Shown: positions 1-10,136, counted from the first letter of the stretch. The stretch is 64,000 nt of DNA from Symbiodinium natans (GCA_905221605.1 CAJNDS010002150.1:259659-323658); one strand, 5' to 3'. The notes: generated from the letters alone by a model not told the origin. A program made the numbers and translations.

Positions 1-380
1 CGGGCGCACAGGTTGCCCGCCGAAGTTGTGCTTCAACAGTGCTACGAGACCTATAGGCTTTAGATGGGTAAGTAGAAAAAATTGGGTGCCGAAGCTCCAA
101 AAACGCCGTAAATTCCGGTGTGTTGGGCCCGGCCCACGACAATCCTCAAACCACCAAAATAAGCAGGCCCACCACCGCGACCCACCACTAACTACTAACT
201 AAGCCCCTATAGAACAGGTCAAAGACCCGCCTACGCCCTGCAAATCCTAAGCCGGAAACTTCCCAAAGCTTCCCAGAACCCTGAATGGCCCTAAATCCTC
301 CAAGCCCTAAGCCCTAAACCCTTGAAACCATAACAACGGCCGTAAGAGACGGAAAAGCCACAAACCGCCCCAAGCTGAAA

Positions 381-443
381 GGGGCCTTTCTCGTGCGCTT
401 CTTCTCTCGAACAACTGGCCCGGAGGGTCCGCCTCCTCCGTTT
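381..443 (+). CDS. candidate exon, unknown protein
   Basis: A short GC-rich open stretch follows degenerate CCCTAAA sequence and runs up to a TTTAGGG tract. The plus frame reads LKGAFLVRFFSRTTGPEG and is followed by GGCTTAGGG. The acceptor would be the AAG just before 381. No family is recognised, and the exon is called only on composition, openness and the bracketing repeats seen elsewhere in the window. Confidence 0.25.
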
Positions 444-958
444 GAAGGCTTAGGGTTTAGGGTTTAGGGTTGAGGTGGTTCATGGGTAGCTAGGGTTATA
501 GGATCGGTTATAAGCAGGGTATCTAAAAATAGGGTTCGGGTTGGATAAGAAGGTATCTATAACTAGGGCGGTTATAAACAGGGTTAAAAGCCGGGTATCT
601 GCGATGTCTTACTCGAACCCCCTTAGGCCTTAGATTTGGACCACTGTAACGAGCAGAGGAGGCTAGATTCGGGCGTAGGGCTTAGGGCCTAGGGTTTACC
701 CCACCCCTCCCGAATACTCAGCCCTTAACCCAAAATCCTTACAAGATGCAGGGCCCCCTGATGGGACTCTTCATCCTACCACCCTATAAGACTCGTGAAG
801 GCCTTCTGCCCTCAAGTCCTGAATCAGCAGCCCCTAGATCGAAAAAAACAACTCCAGATCCTCAGCCCCATGTCCGAACTAAGTAAGCCTGAACAGGTTC
901 TGAGGGTTTTGTCCTCAAGGGTTCAGAGGTTTAGGGCTTATACACCCACCACTTCCTT

Positions 959-1040
959 ATGGCCTCCTTTCCGGGCGCGGCAGCCCACCTTGGCGGCAGC
1001 GCCCACACTGGCGAGACCTCCCCGGCGAGGTGGCTTGAGG
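959..1040 (+). CDS. candidate exon, strand uncertain
   Basis: A GC-rich island lies between intron-like sequence. The plus frame starts with an ATG at 959 (MASFPGAAAHLGGSAHTGE...) and ends at a GT at 1041-1042 that belongs to the following GTTTAGGG repeat. The minus strand is also open from about 1023 (VSPVWALPPRWAAAPGK...), which would suit the minus-strand genes further along. The strand cannot be settled by eye. Confidence 0.25.
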
Positions 1041-1560
1041 GTTTAGGGTTTCATGTGTTCAGGATGTTTTGGGGTTTAGGGGTTTAGGGTTTAGGACTTG
1101 GGGTTTAGGGGTTTGGGGTTTAGACCTGCACAAGACCCATGACCTCAACCCTTTGACTCTAGCCGGCTGAGCCCCTAAACCCCCCCTATGCCACCTCCCC
1201 AGGCATGGCTTGCAAGTACATCGCAGGCATCGAGTCGGAATGTCGGTACATGGGTCCCTGTGATCTTGCTTCGAGGCCGAAAGAAATTCCCGGGCGTTCC
1301 TTGTTTTGGGGTTCCCCAAGGCAAAAGCCGGCCTATGCTCAGACCTGTAAGGGGCCGCCACTGCAAGGGTCGCGAGGACCTGACAAGGAGGCTTGCTGGC
1401 TGAGTTTCATCGGGCGAGCCCGTGGTTCCCTACGAGGAGCGGCTAAGAGCCACTACGGTACGCTGGGAATGACATAATGAAGCAAGTGTGCCCCTATTTG
1501 GGCGGGGTTTACAAGGGAACACCCCTCAACAAAAAGACAACGACCCTAAGCCCCAAACCT

Positions 1561-1717
1561 TAGGTCCTAAGGGGCGCCCTAAACCCTAAAACCCCAAGAA
1601 ACCCAAACCCTAAATCCAAACCCTAAACCGCCAACCCTTAACCCCAAACCCTAAACCCTAGCCCTAAACCCTAAACCCTAAACCCTAAACCCTAAACCCT
1701 AAACCCTAAACCCCAAG
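1561..1717. repeat. CCCTAAA interstitial telomere-like tract
   Basis: Degenerate then perfect CCCTAAA copies form the left bracket of the GC-rich island at 1718-1834. The matching TTTAGGG tract lies on the other side. Confidence 0.9.
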
Positions 1718-1750
1718 AGCCCCCCAACAACACCCGGGCCTGGTCGGCAG

Positions 1751-1831
1751 CTCCTCCCGCGCCTGGGGTGACCGAGAGGGCAGCGCTGCATGCGTGGAAG
1801 GCTGCAGCGGCAGCATGCCTGAGACCGAATC
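1751..1831. CDS. candidate exon in telomere-repeat bracket
   Basis: A GC-rich island of about 110 bp sits between CCCTAAA (left) and TTTAGGG (right). The plus frame after GGTCGGCAG reads alanine-rich helix-like residues (APGVTERAALHAWKAAAA). The minus frame after GTCTCAG is also open (HAAAAAFHACSAALSV). Either could be a helical-repeat exon. The minus strand would agree with the neighbouring genes. Confidence 0.35.
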
Positions 1832-1834
1832 TTG

Positions 1835-2037
1835 GGGTTTAGGGGCTAGGGTTTAGGGTTTAGGGTCTAGGGTCTAGGGTCTAGGGTTTAGGGTTTAGGG
1901 TTTAGGGTTTGGGGTTCCTGGTTTAGGGTTTGGGGTTCCTGGTTTAGGGTTTAGGGGTTTAGGGGTTTAGGGGTTTAGGGGTTTAGGGGTTTAGGGGTTT
2001 AGGGGTTTAGGGGTTTAGGGGTTTAGGGGTTCAGGTA
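1835..2037. repeat. TTTAGGG tract with TTTAGGGG block
   Basis: Perfect TTTAGGG copies pass into about ten consecutive 8-base TTTAGGGG units (roughly 1945-2025). This is the right bracket of the 1751-1831 exon candidate. Confidence 0.9.
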
Positions 2038-2219
2038 GGGGTTTCGGACTTTCGCGGGTTTAGGGACCTTCCGAATAGGGTTCGGAGTTGAGGGTTTATA
2101 GTGTTTGGGGCTAGACGTGCACCAAAGAGAACAAAACCCCCAACCCCCTGTCAAAGCCAGGCTTTATAGGGTTTCAACCCTGAACCCTGAACCCCATATT
2201 GTCACTTCTGTAAATGCTT

Positions 2220-2280
2220 GTCCCTTTTTGGGGTTATGATTATATGGCGGGCGCTAATTTTTAGGGTACCCAAACAGGGA
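2220..2280. mobile_element. short inverted-repeat (MITE-like) element
   Basis: The left arm GTCCCTTTTTGGGGT is mirrored by ACCCAAACAGGGAC about 45 bases later. The arm resembles those of the elements near 42.15 kb and 57.97 kb, so it is probably a diverged member of a small dispersed family. Confidence 0.35.
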
Positions 2281-2345
2281 CCACCCTAACCCTAAACCCT
2301 AAACCCTAAACCCTAAACCCTAAACCCTAAACCCTAAACCCTGAA
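2281..2345. repeat. CCCTAAA tract
   Basis: Near-perfect heptamer array that ends in CTGAAG, the apparent acceptor of the small exon at 2347. A second CCCTAAA array follows at about 2445-2495. Confidence 0.9.
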
Positions 2346-2346
2346 G

Positions 2347-2393
2347 GTGGCGTTGCCGAGCCTGGCGCCGGCCGCAGCTTGGCGAGTCCAGGA
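2347..2393 (+). CDS. candidate 47-bp exon
   Basis: The plus strand has acceptor CTGAAG and then GTGGCG. It is open as VALPSLAPAAAWRVQE and ends at a GTAATT donor (2394). The minus strand is also open (TRQAAAGARLGNATF). A (CG)n dinucleotide run follows at about 2404-2420. No product can be named. Confidence 0.3.
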
Positions 2394-2703
2394 GTAATTT
2401 CAGGCGCGCGCGCGCGCGCGTTTCTTGTGGTGAACGGGGCTTATAAACCCTAAACCCTAAACCCTAAACCCTAAACCCTAAACCCTAAACCCTAAATAAG
2501 GGATCCTATAGTATATAGCCCCTTTAAAGAGAGGGAGTGCTGGGCGACCTCTACGGCTAGTCAGGTTCCTGCAATTTGTCCGTCGGGCTGACTCGGGCTT
2601 CGGGCTAGGGCAATTGTTCGCCAAGCTCTGAAGAGTGGGAGGTGGACGGTGTTGTGGGATTTTGTGGGTGGAACTTGATTGTGGAACATCCGCCGGGGGG
2701 TTG

Positions 2704-2720
2704 CTGAGCCAAAATGCGCG
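2704..2720 (-). other. possible relict dinoflagellate spliced-leader fragment
   Basis: The plus strand contains TGAGCCAAAATG. Its complement, CATTTTGGCTCA, matches 12 bases from the 3' part of the conserved dinoflagellate spliced leader. The rest of the leader is not preserved, so this may be a decayed copy from a retroposed trans-spliced mRNA, or chance. Confidence 0.25.
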
Positions 2721-3338
2721 GGAAGGCTTGCGCTCCGAACCTTAAACCCTAACTAAACCCCTAAAACCCTAGAAGCCGAAGCATAAGCTGCATGCCCATG
2801 GTCCTCCACTCCAAGAGGGATGCACCTATCTCTCATGTTTTACTTCACTAACCCCTAAATCTCTAAAATTTATAAACTCTACACCGGGATGTGTGAACAC
2901 AACCGCCCGCAAACTCTGCATTCTTGTGAGCTGAATGAAGCTGGTCATGGGTTTGAGGCATCCCCTCCCCCTTAGGCCTTAGACCCCTCGTTTATTAAGG
3001 ACCCTTGATTAGAAGCTGCTCGGAGTTCAAGACTAAAAGCCATGGTGGCGTGCGAGACGTAGAGCGAAGTCTGGTTAGAAAACCAGCCTTAGGAGAAACA
3101 TAGCTCAAATCAAGCAAAGCACGGGCTGGCTAAAGGAATCGGGCAATCGCCCATGTGCACGCCGTGAGAGAAGGTACAGCTATACAAGGGGACGATGCAG
3201 CATCAGGACAACTGGCTCCATGGACACAGTGGCTAGATCCCGGTGTAGTGTCTGCAAAGGTTGTCCGAAAAGACTAGGCGGAGCCGGTCAAACCGAAACG
3301 CCACGCAAGCACACGAAAAATGTCGTTCTGCTTTTTAT

Positions 3339-3362
3339 CTTGCATCTTGCATCTTGCATCTC
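3339..3362 (-). repeat. 3' terminal 7-mer tail of the LINE
   Basis: On the minus strand the element ends GA-GATGCAA-GATGCAA-GATGCAA-GAT. A short tandem repeat instead of poly(A) is known at the 3' ends of several LINE clades and usually marks where reverse transcription starts. Confidence 0.6.
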
Positions 3363-3437
3363 TCTCAAGCCCGCTCCCCTAACTGCGAAGTTGAGGAGAG
3401 GGGGCAGGGGTGGGTTGCGCGATACCTCTAACTTGCG

Positions 3438-6400
3438 TTAGCAGGTCGTTGCAACGCACCAGTTTTTTTGGCGCACATACGCCTCAATGCTTCCAGCCAA
3501 GGCACGTCCTACATATCGGATCCTAGCCGCATCTATGGCATCCTCTGTGGCTGAATGAAAAAGCATTTGCATCAGGAGGTTAGCCTCTACACCTCTGCTG
3601 GCGTGAAGCGCAAGCCCCGATGCCACAAACAAGTCTGCTGTCCCCGGGCATTCACACAGAGCATGCCGAATCCAGACACTGCATCTGTCACAGAAAGGGC
3701 ACTTGTCAAGTTCTACTTCCGGCGGCAGCTCTGACAGTAAACTCAATGGCCACATACCAGTCAGCCTCGCAAATGCCCACAGCCTCGCTAATTTCCATTC
3801 AGAGCTTTTCAAGATGGGCAGCAAGTGAGACCAGTCACACTGTCTTCTCACGCAGCCCAAGTCTGCGAAGGCCAGACCCATCCCTACTAGATGCTTAGTA
3901 GCAGCTTTCTGAAACTCCGCCTCATCTCTGGCACACAGGATTGGCAGAAGGATTCGCGTCTTGTAAAGTAATAGCAAATTTTTTCGAACAGCACTGTCCT
4001 GTTTTGCTCTCACTAGCATTTCCTGCGTACAAAGGTTTGCGGCAAGGATGTCCGGGAATGTTCCTGCAGCGCTATCTTCCCTTAGCTGATGCCTGAGCGA
4101 CTCAACTGCATGCCACCAGGTGTCTGATGGCAAAGATTTGGCCACCGCCAGCATCAATGCAGCTGGGTGGTCCACAGGCAAGAGCTGGATTTTTGCTAGG
4201 CACAAAAACATACGCAGCAAGGCTTTTGAGGACAAACGCAACTGCCAACCCAAAAGAGCAACAGCCAAAGAACCCCTAAGAACAGACCCAGCACGACCAG
4301 CAAGAACTCCCTTGGCCCATTCACCTTGTAAAAGGTCAAGTTTAGGCAACACCTCAGGCGTCATAGCCAGCAGCTCAGCAGCATACAGAACTACCGGCTC
4401 CACACGCTCGACTATAGCAGCTGCGTGCACCGGCGGTGGCAAGCCCAACTCTGTAATGAGATGGGAGAGCTCATCAAACATGGCCTTTCCAATTTGAATA
4501 ATTTGCTTTGAGCGGGCAGAAAAAGAGAACTGATTATCAACCAAGACCCCCAACAGCTTGTAAGAATCACATGACATATGATCGAGGCAGGATTTGGCAG
4601 CATCCATGCAGCTCATGACTGCCGTTTTGGTGGGACCCAAGTTGAACTGCGCCTTGGCAAAGCGTGCATAGGACGGAAGCCCATAAGTAACTGCATGCTT
4701 GATGTCTGCATCTGTCGCAAAAGATGTTACCACATCATCCACGAACAAGAGAGGGCCCAACGGCAGAGCACCAAGTAGCTCAACACACTGTGCACGTTTC
4801 TGCCGTTCCTGGATGCCAGCCAGCAAATGTATTGCCACTCTTCGTGCTTCAGTGATTGAAGGGGCCTGGCGAATTGCAGCTGCCATCTGCTGCAAACTAG
4901 GTTGCTCACCTAGCCGGAGCTGGCGCATGCACGAAGGTGCAGGGGTCAAAGACGCCCACAGCCCCGAAATGGCATCTGCTGCAAAGGAAGGCAACACCGT
5001 GTTGGCTGGCGCACACTCGCTTAATAAAATATCGCCGAAATGTTTTAGCAAGGCAGAAAAAACGTGCACACTAAACTTTTTACCCTGCGGGATACCTGCA
5101 CCCAAGGACAGAGCTCGAGAAAGGACCCCTCCCAACATAATGGAAGCTGAGTCCATTTTGAGGAAATCGTCTAAAAGCCTCCACTCGACCTCAACCACCC
5201 CGGACAAGAAAGCAGCAAGGAGCATGCCATCATGACTTGCCGTGTCAAATGCATGCTGGATGTCCGAGAATAACAGAAAAGTATCAAGTCCTTGGTAGTG
5301 ACGGATCTGGACATGCAGCATGACAGCCAGGATTACCAAGATGGTGTCTAGTTTACCGCCCACTTGGCGATGACCGGTGTAGGTCTCAAGTTGTTGCTTA
5401 CACCTGGCAAGCCACAAGGCGTCCTGCACTGATGCCATGTCCGTTGTGAGGCTGATGGGACGAAGGCATTTTAACTTCCTGACGACTCTCGGCCCTTGTT
5501 TACGGAGCGGGGTGATGCGTCTGAAGCACCAGCTAGTGGCCGTGACCTCAGCAGCTCTAGCCAAGTTCACAAGAGCCAAAGTGAGTTCCCTAGCCTCAGG
5601 CACGTTAGCTTTGATTGCCGCCAGCGGGCCATGAATACATTGCTTGCGCACTTGCATAGAAGACACAGCTTGCTCAAACTCAGCCGAAGAGTAAAGATTG
5701 GGATTGCTTGCCGTCGTCAATTGCGGTAGCGGCGGCAGGCCAGGCAGTCCACTAGCAGGGGCCTTAGCCCTTCGAACACCCTGAACCGCCTCACTAACCC
5801 AACAGGACTCGGCCGAAGCTTGCTCAGCATGCACATCTGCACGGGCCTCCAAGTCTTCAACTAGCGCCTGCAGGGCCTGCTGTGTTGACAGCAGCTGACC
5901 CGTTTCTTCATCTGTGAGGGCCACCTGGAAATTTTGTTTTCCTTTAAAGCATGTCGACAAGAACCTTTTGGCTTCATTGGGATCACAGCTTTTCAGAGCG
6001 GCAAATTTGTTGTAGACACCTTCTCGAATGCCTGCATTGAAATCAGCCATTGCCGACTTATAGGCCTCGTAATCATCAAACTCTTCAGGCCTCGGGACAG
6101 ACTTCGGCCACACAGGGCTTCCGCGGTCGACTTGTCCCCTACTCGCTACTCTAGCAGAAGTGAGTTCAGAGCTGTGGCCCAGTAAACAAACAACGACGTC
6201 CCTGGCCCAAGCCGCCGCATCAACAATTGCTCTTCTCCTTTTGACTTGCAGTGAGCGAGCCTCTAGGATTTCTTCAGTCGCCTCTTCCGTAGCCCGGCGA
6301 AGCACTTGAAGCACCGGCAAGGCTTGAGTGAAAGCATCTTCCCACAGGCTTGGCTTGGCCCAGAGAACCCTTCCTACCGAGCACGTGAAGGAAAACTGGA

Positions 6401-6500
6401 GTTGCACAGAACAGTCAGCCCAGACTAGTTTGTGATCCGACAAACCTATGCTCTCCGAATCCACAAACACATTAAGAGGACTGCCAGCGTCCGACAACAC
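3438..6500 (-). CDS. LINE reverse transcriptase (ORF2, C-terminal part)
   Basis: The open frame is 1020 codons. It begins inside the endonuclease domain: the GLSDHKLVW segment near residue 20 carries the conserved SDH of exonuclease-endonuclease-phosphatase nucleases. The reverse transcriptase lies at about residues 280-700, with palm motif FSDIQHAFD (about 411), GIPQG loop (about 468) and catalytic FVDD (about 595). A CPFCDRC...HALCEC cluster near 930-955 matches the C-terminal zinc-binding motif of LINE proteins. The frame stays open upstream of the first Met to about 6630, overlapping the endonuclease ORF in another frame. The listed start is therefore not the true one, and the protein is a fusion broken by a one-base shift. 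Confidence 0.85.
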   Translation of the reverse strand: MLSDAGSPLNVFVDSESIGLSDHKLVWADCSVQLQFSFTCSVGRVLWAKPSLWEDAFTQALPVLQVLRRATEEATEEILEARSLQVKRRRAIVDAAAWARDVVVCLLGHSSELTSARVASRGQVDRGSPVWPKSVPRPEEFDDYEAYKSAMADFNAGIREGVYNKFAALKSCDPNEAKRFLSTCFKGKQNFQVALTDEETGQLLSTQQALQALVEDLEARADVHAEQASAESCWVSEAVQGVRRAKAPASGLPGLPPLPQLTTASNPNLYSSAEFEQAVSSMQVRKQCIHGPLAAIKANVPEARELTLALVNLARAAEVTATSWCFRRITPLRKQGPRVVRKLKCLRPISLTTDMASVQDALWLARCKQQLETYTGHRQVGGKLDTILVILAVMLHVQIRHYQGLDTFLLFSDIQHAFDTASHDGMLLAAFLSGVVEVEWRLLDDFLKMDSASIMLGGVLSRALSLGAGIPQGKKFSVHVFSALLKHFGDILLSECAPANTVLPSFAADAISGLWASLTPAPSCMRQLRLGEQPSLQQMAAAIRQAPSITEARRVAIHLLAGIQERQKRAQCVELLGALPLGPLLFVDDVVTSFATDADIKHAVTYGLPSYARFAKAQFNLGPTKTAVMSCMDAAKSCLDHMSCDSYKLLGVLVDNQFSFSARSKQIIQIGKAMFDELSHLITELGLPPPVHAAAIVERVEPVVLYAAELLAMTPEVLPKLDLLQGEWAKGVLAGRAGSVLRGSLAVALLGWQLRLSSKALLRMFLCLAKIQLLPVDHPAALMLAVAKSLPSDTWWHAVESLRHQLREDSAAGTFPDILAANLCTQEMLVRAKQDSAVRKNLLLLYKTRILLPILCARDEAEFQKAATKHLVGMGLAFADLGCVRRQCDWSHLLPILKSSEWKLARLWAFARLTGMWPLSLLSELPPEVELDKCPFCDRCSVWIRHALCECPGTADLFVASGLALHASRGVEANLLMQMLFHSATEDAIDAARIRYVGRALAGSIEAYVRQKNWCVATTC

Positions 6501-7489
6501 CAGGTCAATGATGCTTCCCGAAGAATGCGTGGGGACAGGAGGGTTGAAAGCAAAGACACCAGCTTGTTGGAGATCAGCTTCAATTTTGGCATCATTGCGC
6601 TTCTGTGCGCAGTGCTCGTACGGCGGCCCTCATGCTGGACTAGATAACTCAAGTGAAGATTCGCATCACCAACTATGAAGATTTTAACGCCAGGAAACCT
6701 CGATTTCAGGACAGCAAATTCGGTTAAGATTTGAGTCCAGGTCTCAACATCACCCCCGGGTCGCGGGTAAATGCCGCCAATAATGATTTGCGACAGGGCA
6801 CCCCTTTCCTTGTTCCCAACCCAGACCCACAGGATAACATCAGAGCCCAGGTCATCGATAACCTGAACCTGACTGACAATTTCAGTAGATACGAGCATAC
6901 CCACAGCTCTCCAGCTTGAGGTTTGCGTACCTAACCAGATAAAAGGTAGGCCCGGAGGCAGCGAAGCTCCTGGCGGCCACCGTGCACCAGGTAACACACA
7001 AATCTGAATGTCCCTACTTATCAACGCAGACGTGACATGCCAAACCCTCCACCACATGATTTCTTCGGTGGCCAAGGCAAGAAACCCTGTGCGCCCAGGG
7101 TTGAGTGTCGCCACCTTCAGAGAGAAGCATTCATGCTTACTGTGCTTTGCAGCAGGAACATCGCTGATGCCACCCAAAAAAGGCGAGACAACAGGGATAA
7201 CCTTCCTTACCGCTGCGCGCATGTGTGGCAAGAGTTTCTGGACAAGCATCCCCTTCAATGAGGTCACTATGTTAGCTAAAGGCAACAGTCTGCGTAACCT
7301 TCCCTGACCTATATGTGCCAGGTTCGCCGGGTTTTGTGGCGCTGCATCCACAATTCCTTGGAAATCCTTGATGGCAGCACAAAGCTCCAGCCGACGTGGG
7401 CTGGTTGTCAACCAGCTCAGGACATGCATTTCAAGAGCGCCGCATGCTTGGCTGCACTCCTCAGTTGCCATTAGTCCTGAACAGGACAT
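6446..7489 (-). CDS. LINE endonuclease (ORF2, N-terminal part, frameshifted)
   Basis: 347 codons. Residues 120-290 look like the apurinic/apyrimidinic-type endonuclease that nicks target DNA (FSLKVATLNPGRTG, an N-terminal strand; KIFIVGDANLHLSYL, the GDxN catalytic strand). After HLSYLVQHEG the frame loses sense. Conserved sequence leading to SGSIIDLVLS continues in the frame of the reverse transcriptase ORF. A single-base loss in a G run near 6626 explains the switch. Inferred to be one ancestral ORF2 with the downstream ORF. Confidence 0.7.
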   Translation of the reverse strand: MSCSGLMATEECSQACGALEMHVLSWLTTSPRRLELCAAIKDFQGIVDAAPQNPANLAHIGQGRLRRLLPLANIVTSLKGMLVQKLLPHMRAAVRKVIPVVSPFLGGISDVPAAKHSKHECFSLKVATLNPGRTGFLALATEEIMWWRVWHVTSALISRDIQICVLPGARWPPGASLPPGLPFIWLGTQTSSWRAVGMLVSTEIVSQVQVIDDLGSDVILWVWVGNKERGALSQIIIGGIYPRPGGDVETWTQILTEFAVLKSRFPGVKIFIVGDANLHLSYLVQHEGRRTSTAHRSAMMPKLKLISNKLVSLLSTLLSPRILREASLTWCCRTLAVLLMCLWIRRA

Positions 7490-7519
7490 TCATACATAAC
7501 AAGCACCACAGAAACAGGC

Positions 7520-7574
7520 ACAAAAACAAAGACACACACTCACACACACCCACCCACCCACCCACCCACCCACC

Positions 7575-7612
<38 letters not shown>

Positions 7613-8136
7613 GCAACCGAGCAGACGCGCGCAAGCACACACACAGACACACACAGCAACACACCCACACACCCACACGCGCACGCACACACGCCCGCCC
7701 GCCCGCCCACCAGCACGCACGCACGCACACGCGCATCCGCGCACACGCGCACACGCACACACGCACACACGCACACGCACACGCACACGCAAAAACAAGC
7801 ACACAAGCACACACACACACACAACCCACACACACACCCACGCACACACACACACCCACACACACACACACACACAGAGCACACCACCACACACACAACA
7901 AACAAACAAGACACAAACAACACACAAACAACACACAAGCAACACAGAAACAACACACACAAAAAACAAAACAAAAAACAAAAAAACGGAAACACACAGA
8001 CACACACACACAAACACACAAACACCCAAACACACAAACACACACCACCACGCACACACAAGACAGAAACACCACACAACACAAGAACAGAAAAAACAAA
8101 GACACAGCAGGCGCACAGCGAGAGAGGAGGAGAAAA

Positions 8137-8169
<33 letters not shown>

Positions 8170-8180
8170 CAAGCAAAAAC
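7520..8180. repeat. CA-rich microsatellite block
   Basis: About 660 bases of (CA)n, CCCA and CAAA runs lie between ORF1 and ORF2 of the LINE. Long overlapping reading frames on both strands here are artefacts of the repeat (Thr/His or Val/Cys runs). Confidence 0.9.
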
Positions 8181-8367
8181 AACACACCCAGCAGAGGGGC
8201 CGCACACAACTTTTCATTTCAACAACGCATCCAAGAGTGCACTAAAAGAGCAAATTAGGCTGCATCCGCTCAACCTAAAGGGAGCATCTTTGCACAGGCC
8301 GAAGCGTTGAGAAAAACACAACAGCCAAACAGAATCCAAGGGCCAAGGCGCAACAGGACCTAAGCAA

Positions 8368-9570
8368 CTAGATTTCACTGCCAGCATTTGTGATTGCCGA
8401 AACAGGTGCCCCTAAAAAGGGGACGAATTTACGAAGCACAGGATGGGAGAAGGCAGATCTTCTGCCTTTCAGTACTACATTTGCTTTCTTGGCATGCACC
8501 TGCACAGTAATCTTGTGCGTGCTGGTCCAGAAAATTGTTATGCTTGGCTGGCCCCGCTGTCCGCCCAAGAGGCCCCTTGGAAATCTACAACTGTTCTCAG
8601 TAACTTTGTCACACAAATTAACACCCATGGCCCTGACACGACAGTTCAAGGCATGGGCTGTTACAATAGATGGCTGAGGGCAAAACGTCAAGGTCACATT
8701 TGCCTTAGCAGTGCCCGGTAGCTCTCCCGGCTTAGAAGCACAAGCGTCCATCGCTTCAAGAATCTGCTCAGCAGATTGTAAGACTTGAAGGTCAGTCGCC
8801 TCATCCCCGCTGCTAGTCTTAAACAAGGAAGAAGAAAGGCCAGCGCAGTCACTCTTGAGAGGGGGCCGAGCTACTGTGTTGTGAAAACAGGCTGGGGCCT
8901 CAGTGTCATGACTCTCTAGCTGGTTGGCGGCGCGATCATGAAGCGTATGTGCCAGCTGAGAAGTGTCTTTCAAGGCTTGGCTGATGGCTTTCATGACGTC
9001 AACCTTGATCTGCTCAGTAAGCTTACTCAACTCTGCCTGCAAGTACTCATCTCTTGGGTTGATAGCTACTCTTGCCAATGCATCTCGTCCCAAACTGTTT
9101 GAGGGGTGGTTCCTCCTGGCGGGGGAAACACTCCTCAAATCAGGGCCCCCGTTACAAGGCAATGGTGAGCGGCTGCGGCTATGAGAGCGCGAGCTACTGC
9201 ACCATTTCCTCCGGAAGCTTAGCGGCACATGTCGCGGACTTGCGCACACTGAGCTTGCGGGCGACGTGGGGGATTCTGCTGAGATGTCCAGATTGAGGCT
9301 TTGCTGGTGCCGTTCAATCTCCAGGTTCATCACAAACTTCTCGAATGCTTCTTGGACTCTCGCATTGGGAAGTGCCATGAGCGCTAACACAGAGGCCGTA
9401 AGCCAATCTCTCAAGCAGGCTACTGCTGGAAGCTGATGCCTATTATGGCGAAAACACAGACAGAGCAGAACCCCTTCACGGCTCAGGCAAGAACGTCTGA
9501 AAGCTATGACAGAACAAAAAAAAATAAATAAAGCTTGCAGCAGTCCTGGCACCAGCCCTGGGCCATCCAC
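8368..9570 (-). CDS. LINE ORF1-like protein
   Basis: About 400 codons, upstream of the endonuclease on the same strand. A Met in MALPNARVQEAF (about residue 65) is a more natural start than the hydrophobic N-terminus of the full frame. The middle is Ser/Arg-rich (SSSRSHSRSRSP), fitting an RNA-binding chaperone role. No zinc knuckle or RRM is visible. It is assigned to ORF1 by position, not by homology. Confidence 0.5.
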   Translation of the reverse strand: MDGPGLVPGLLQALFIFFCSVIAFRRSCLSREGVLLCLCFRHNRHQLPAVACLRDWLTASVLALMALPNARVQEAFEKFVMNLEIERHQQSLNLDISAESPTSPASSVCASPRHVPLSFRRKWCSSSRSHSRSRSPLPCNGGPDLRSVSPARRNHPSNSLGRDALARVAINPRDEYLQAELSKLTEQIKVDVMKAISQALKDTSQLAHTLHDRAANQLESHDTEAPACFHNTVARPPLKSDCAGLSSSLFKTSSGDEATDLQVLQSAEQILEAMDACASKPGELPGTAKANVTLTFCPQPSIVTAHALNCRVRAMGVNLCDKVTENSCRFPRGLLGGQRGQPSITIFWTSTHKITVQVHAKKANVVLKGRRSAFSHPVLRKFVPFLGAPVSAITNAGSEI

Positions 9571-9649
9571 TCATGCGATCGGCTTGGCTTCGGGCCAAGG
9601 AGATGTTAAATGCTTAAATTAAACAGACAGCCACCTAAGCAACCTAGAG

Positions 9650-9765
9650 AAAAAAAAAAACCAGGCAGACGACAACGAGAGAGAGAGAGGGAGAGAAAAA
9701 AGAAAGAGAAAGAGAAAGAGAAAGAGCAAGAGAAAGAGAAAGAGAGAGAGAGAGAGAGAGAGCAA
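9650..9765. repeat. GA-rich microsatellite
   Basis: Runs of A, GAGA and AAAGAG occur just 5' of the ORF1-like frame. A CCCGAGGCCCATTGGCA segment then occurs twice (about 9770 and 9901) as a direct repeat. Confidence 0.85.
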
Positions 9766-10136
9766 ACGCCCGAGGCCCATTGGCATGCACCAGTTGGCTA
9801 CCCTTCACTACAAGGGCCCAGTGTAGCCGCAGGTAACCACCAGGTTGAGCCAAGAACTGAAACAAGAACAGACGGACACACGACAGACGCGGGGAGACCC
9901 CCGAGGCCCATTGGCAAGGACCAATGTTTCCTGACCCCCATACTCAAGACCTCGGGGACAGCGACCGCGAAAAGCATCAAGAAGCAACGCGCGATCTTAT
10001 TGAAGCACCTGCTTTGAAGTGCTGTCTGAGTCTGCCTACGTCGTTCGACTCAAGCTTCTCAAGCTCCAGTCAACAAATACATCTGCGCGATCCGCTAGAA
10101 CATTGCCCATGGCTCCGGCGCTTGCGAGCCTTGGGA

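Larger units (their letters stand above)
3320..9600 (-). mobile_element. LINE-type non-LTR retrotransposon
   Basis: A minus-strand unit holds, 5' to 3', an ORF1-like protein (9570-8368), a CA-rich spacer, an apurinic-type endonuclease region, a reverse transcriptase and a C-terminal zinc-knuckle-like motif. It ends in a roughly 90-base 3' UTR and three copies of a 7-base unit (GATGCAA) at about 3339-3362. EN-RT order, lack of LTRs and a short tandem 3' tail are typical of LINEs. One-base frame disruption in the endonuclease shows this copy is probably inactive. Target-site duplications were not identified. Confidence 0.8.

Noticed and set aside
1-2500. A true chromosome end (telomere)
   Set aside because: Heptamer tracts occur in both orientations throughout the window, interrupted by unique sequence, so they are interstitial.
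3620-5235. Plus-strand frames inside the LINE
   Set aside because: Antisense shadows of the reverse transcriptase frame, with no family features.
7396-8310. Long open frames on both strands through the CA repeat
   Set aside because: Thr/His/Pro or Val/Cys runs produced by (CA)n; no domain, and both strands open equally.
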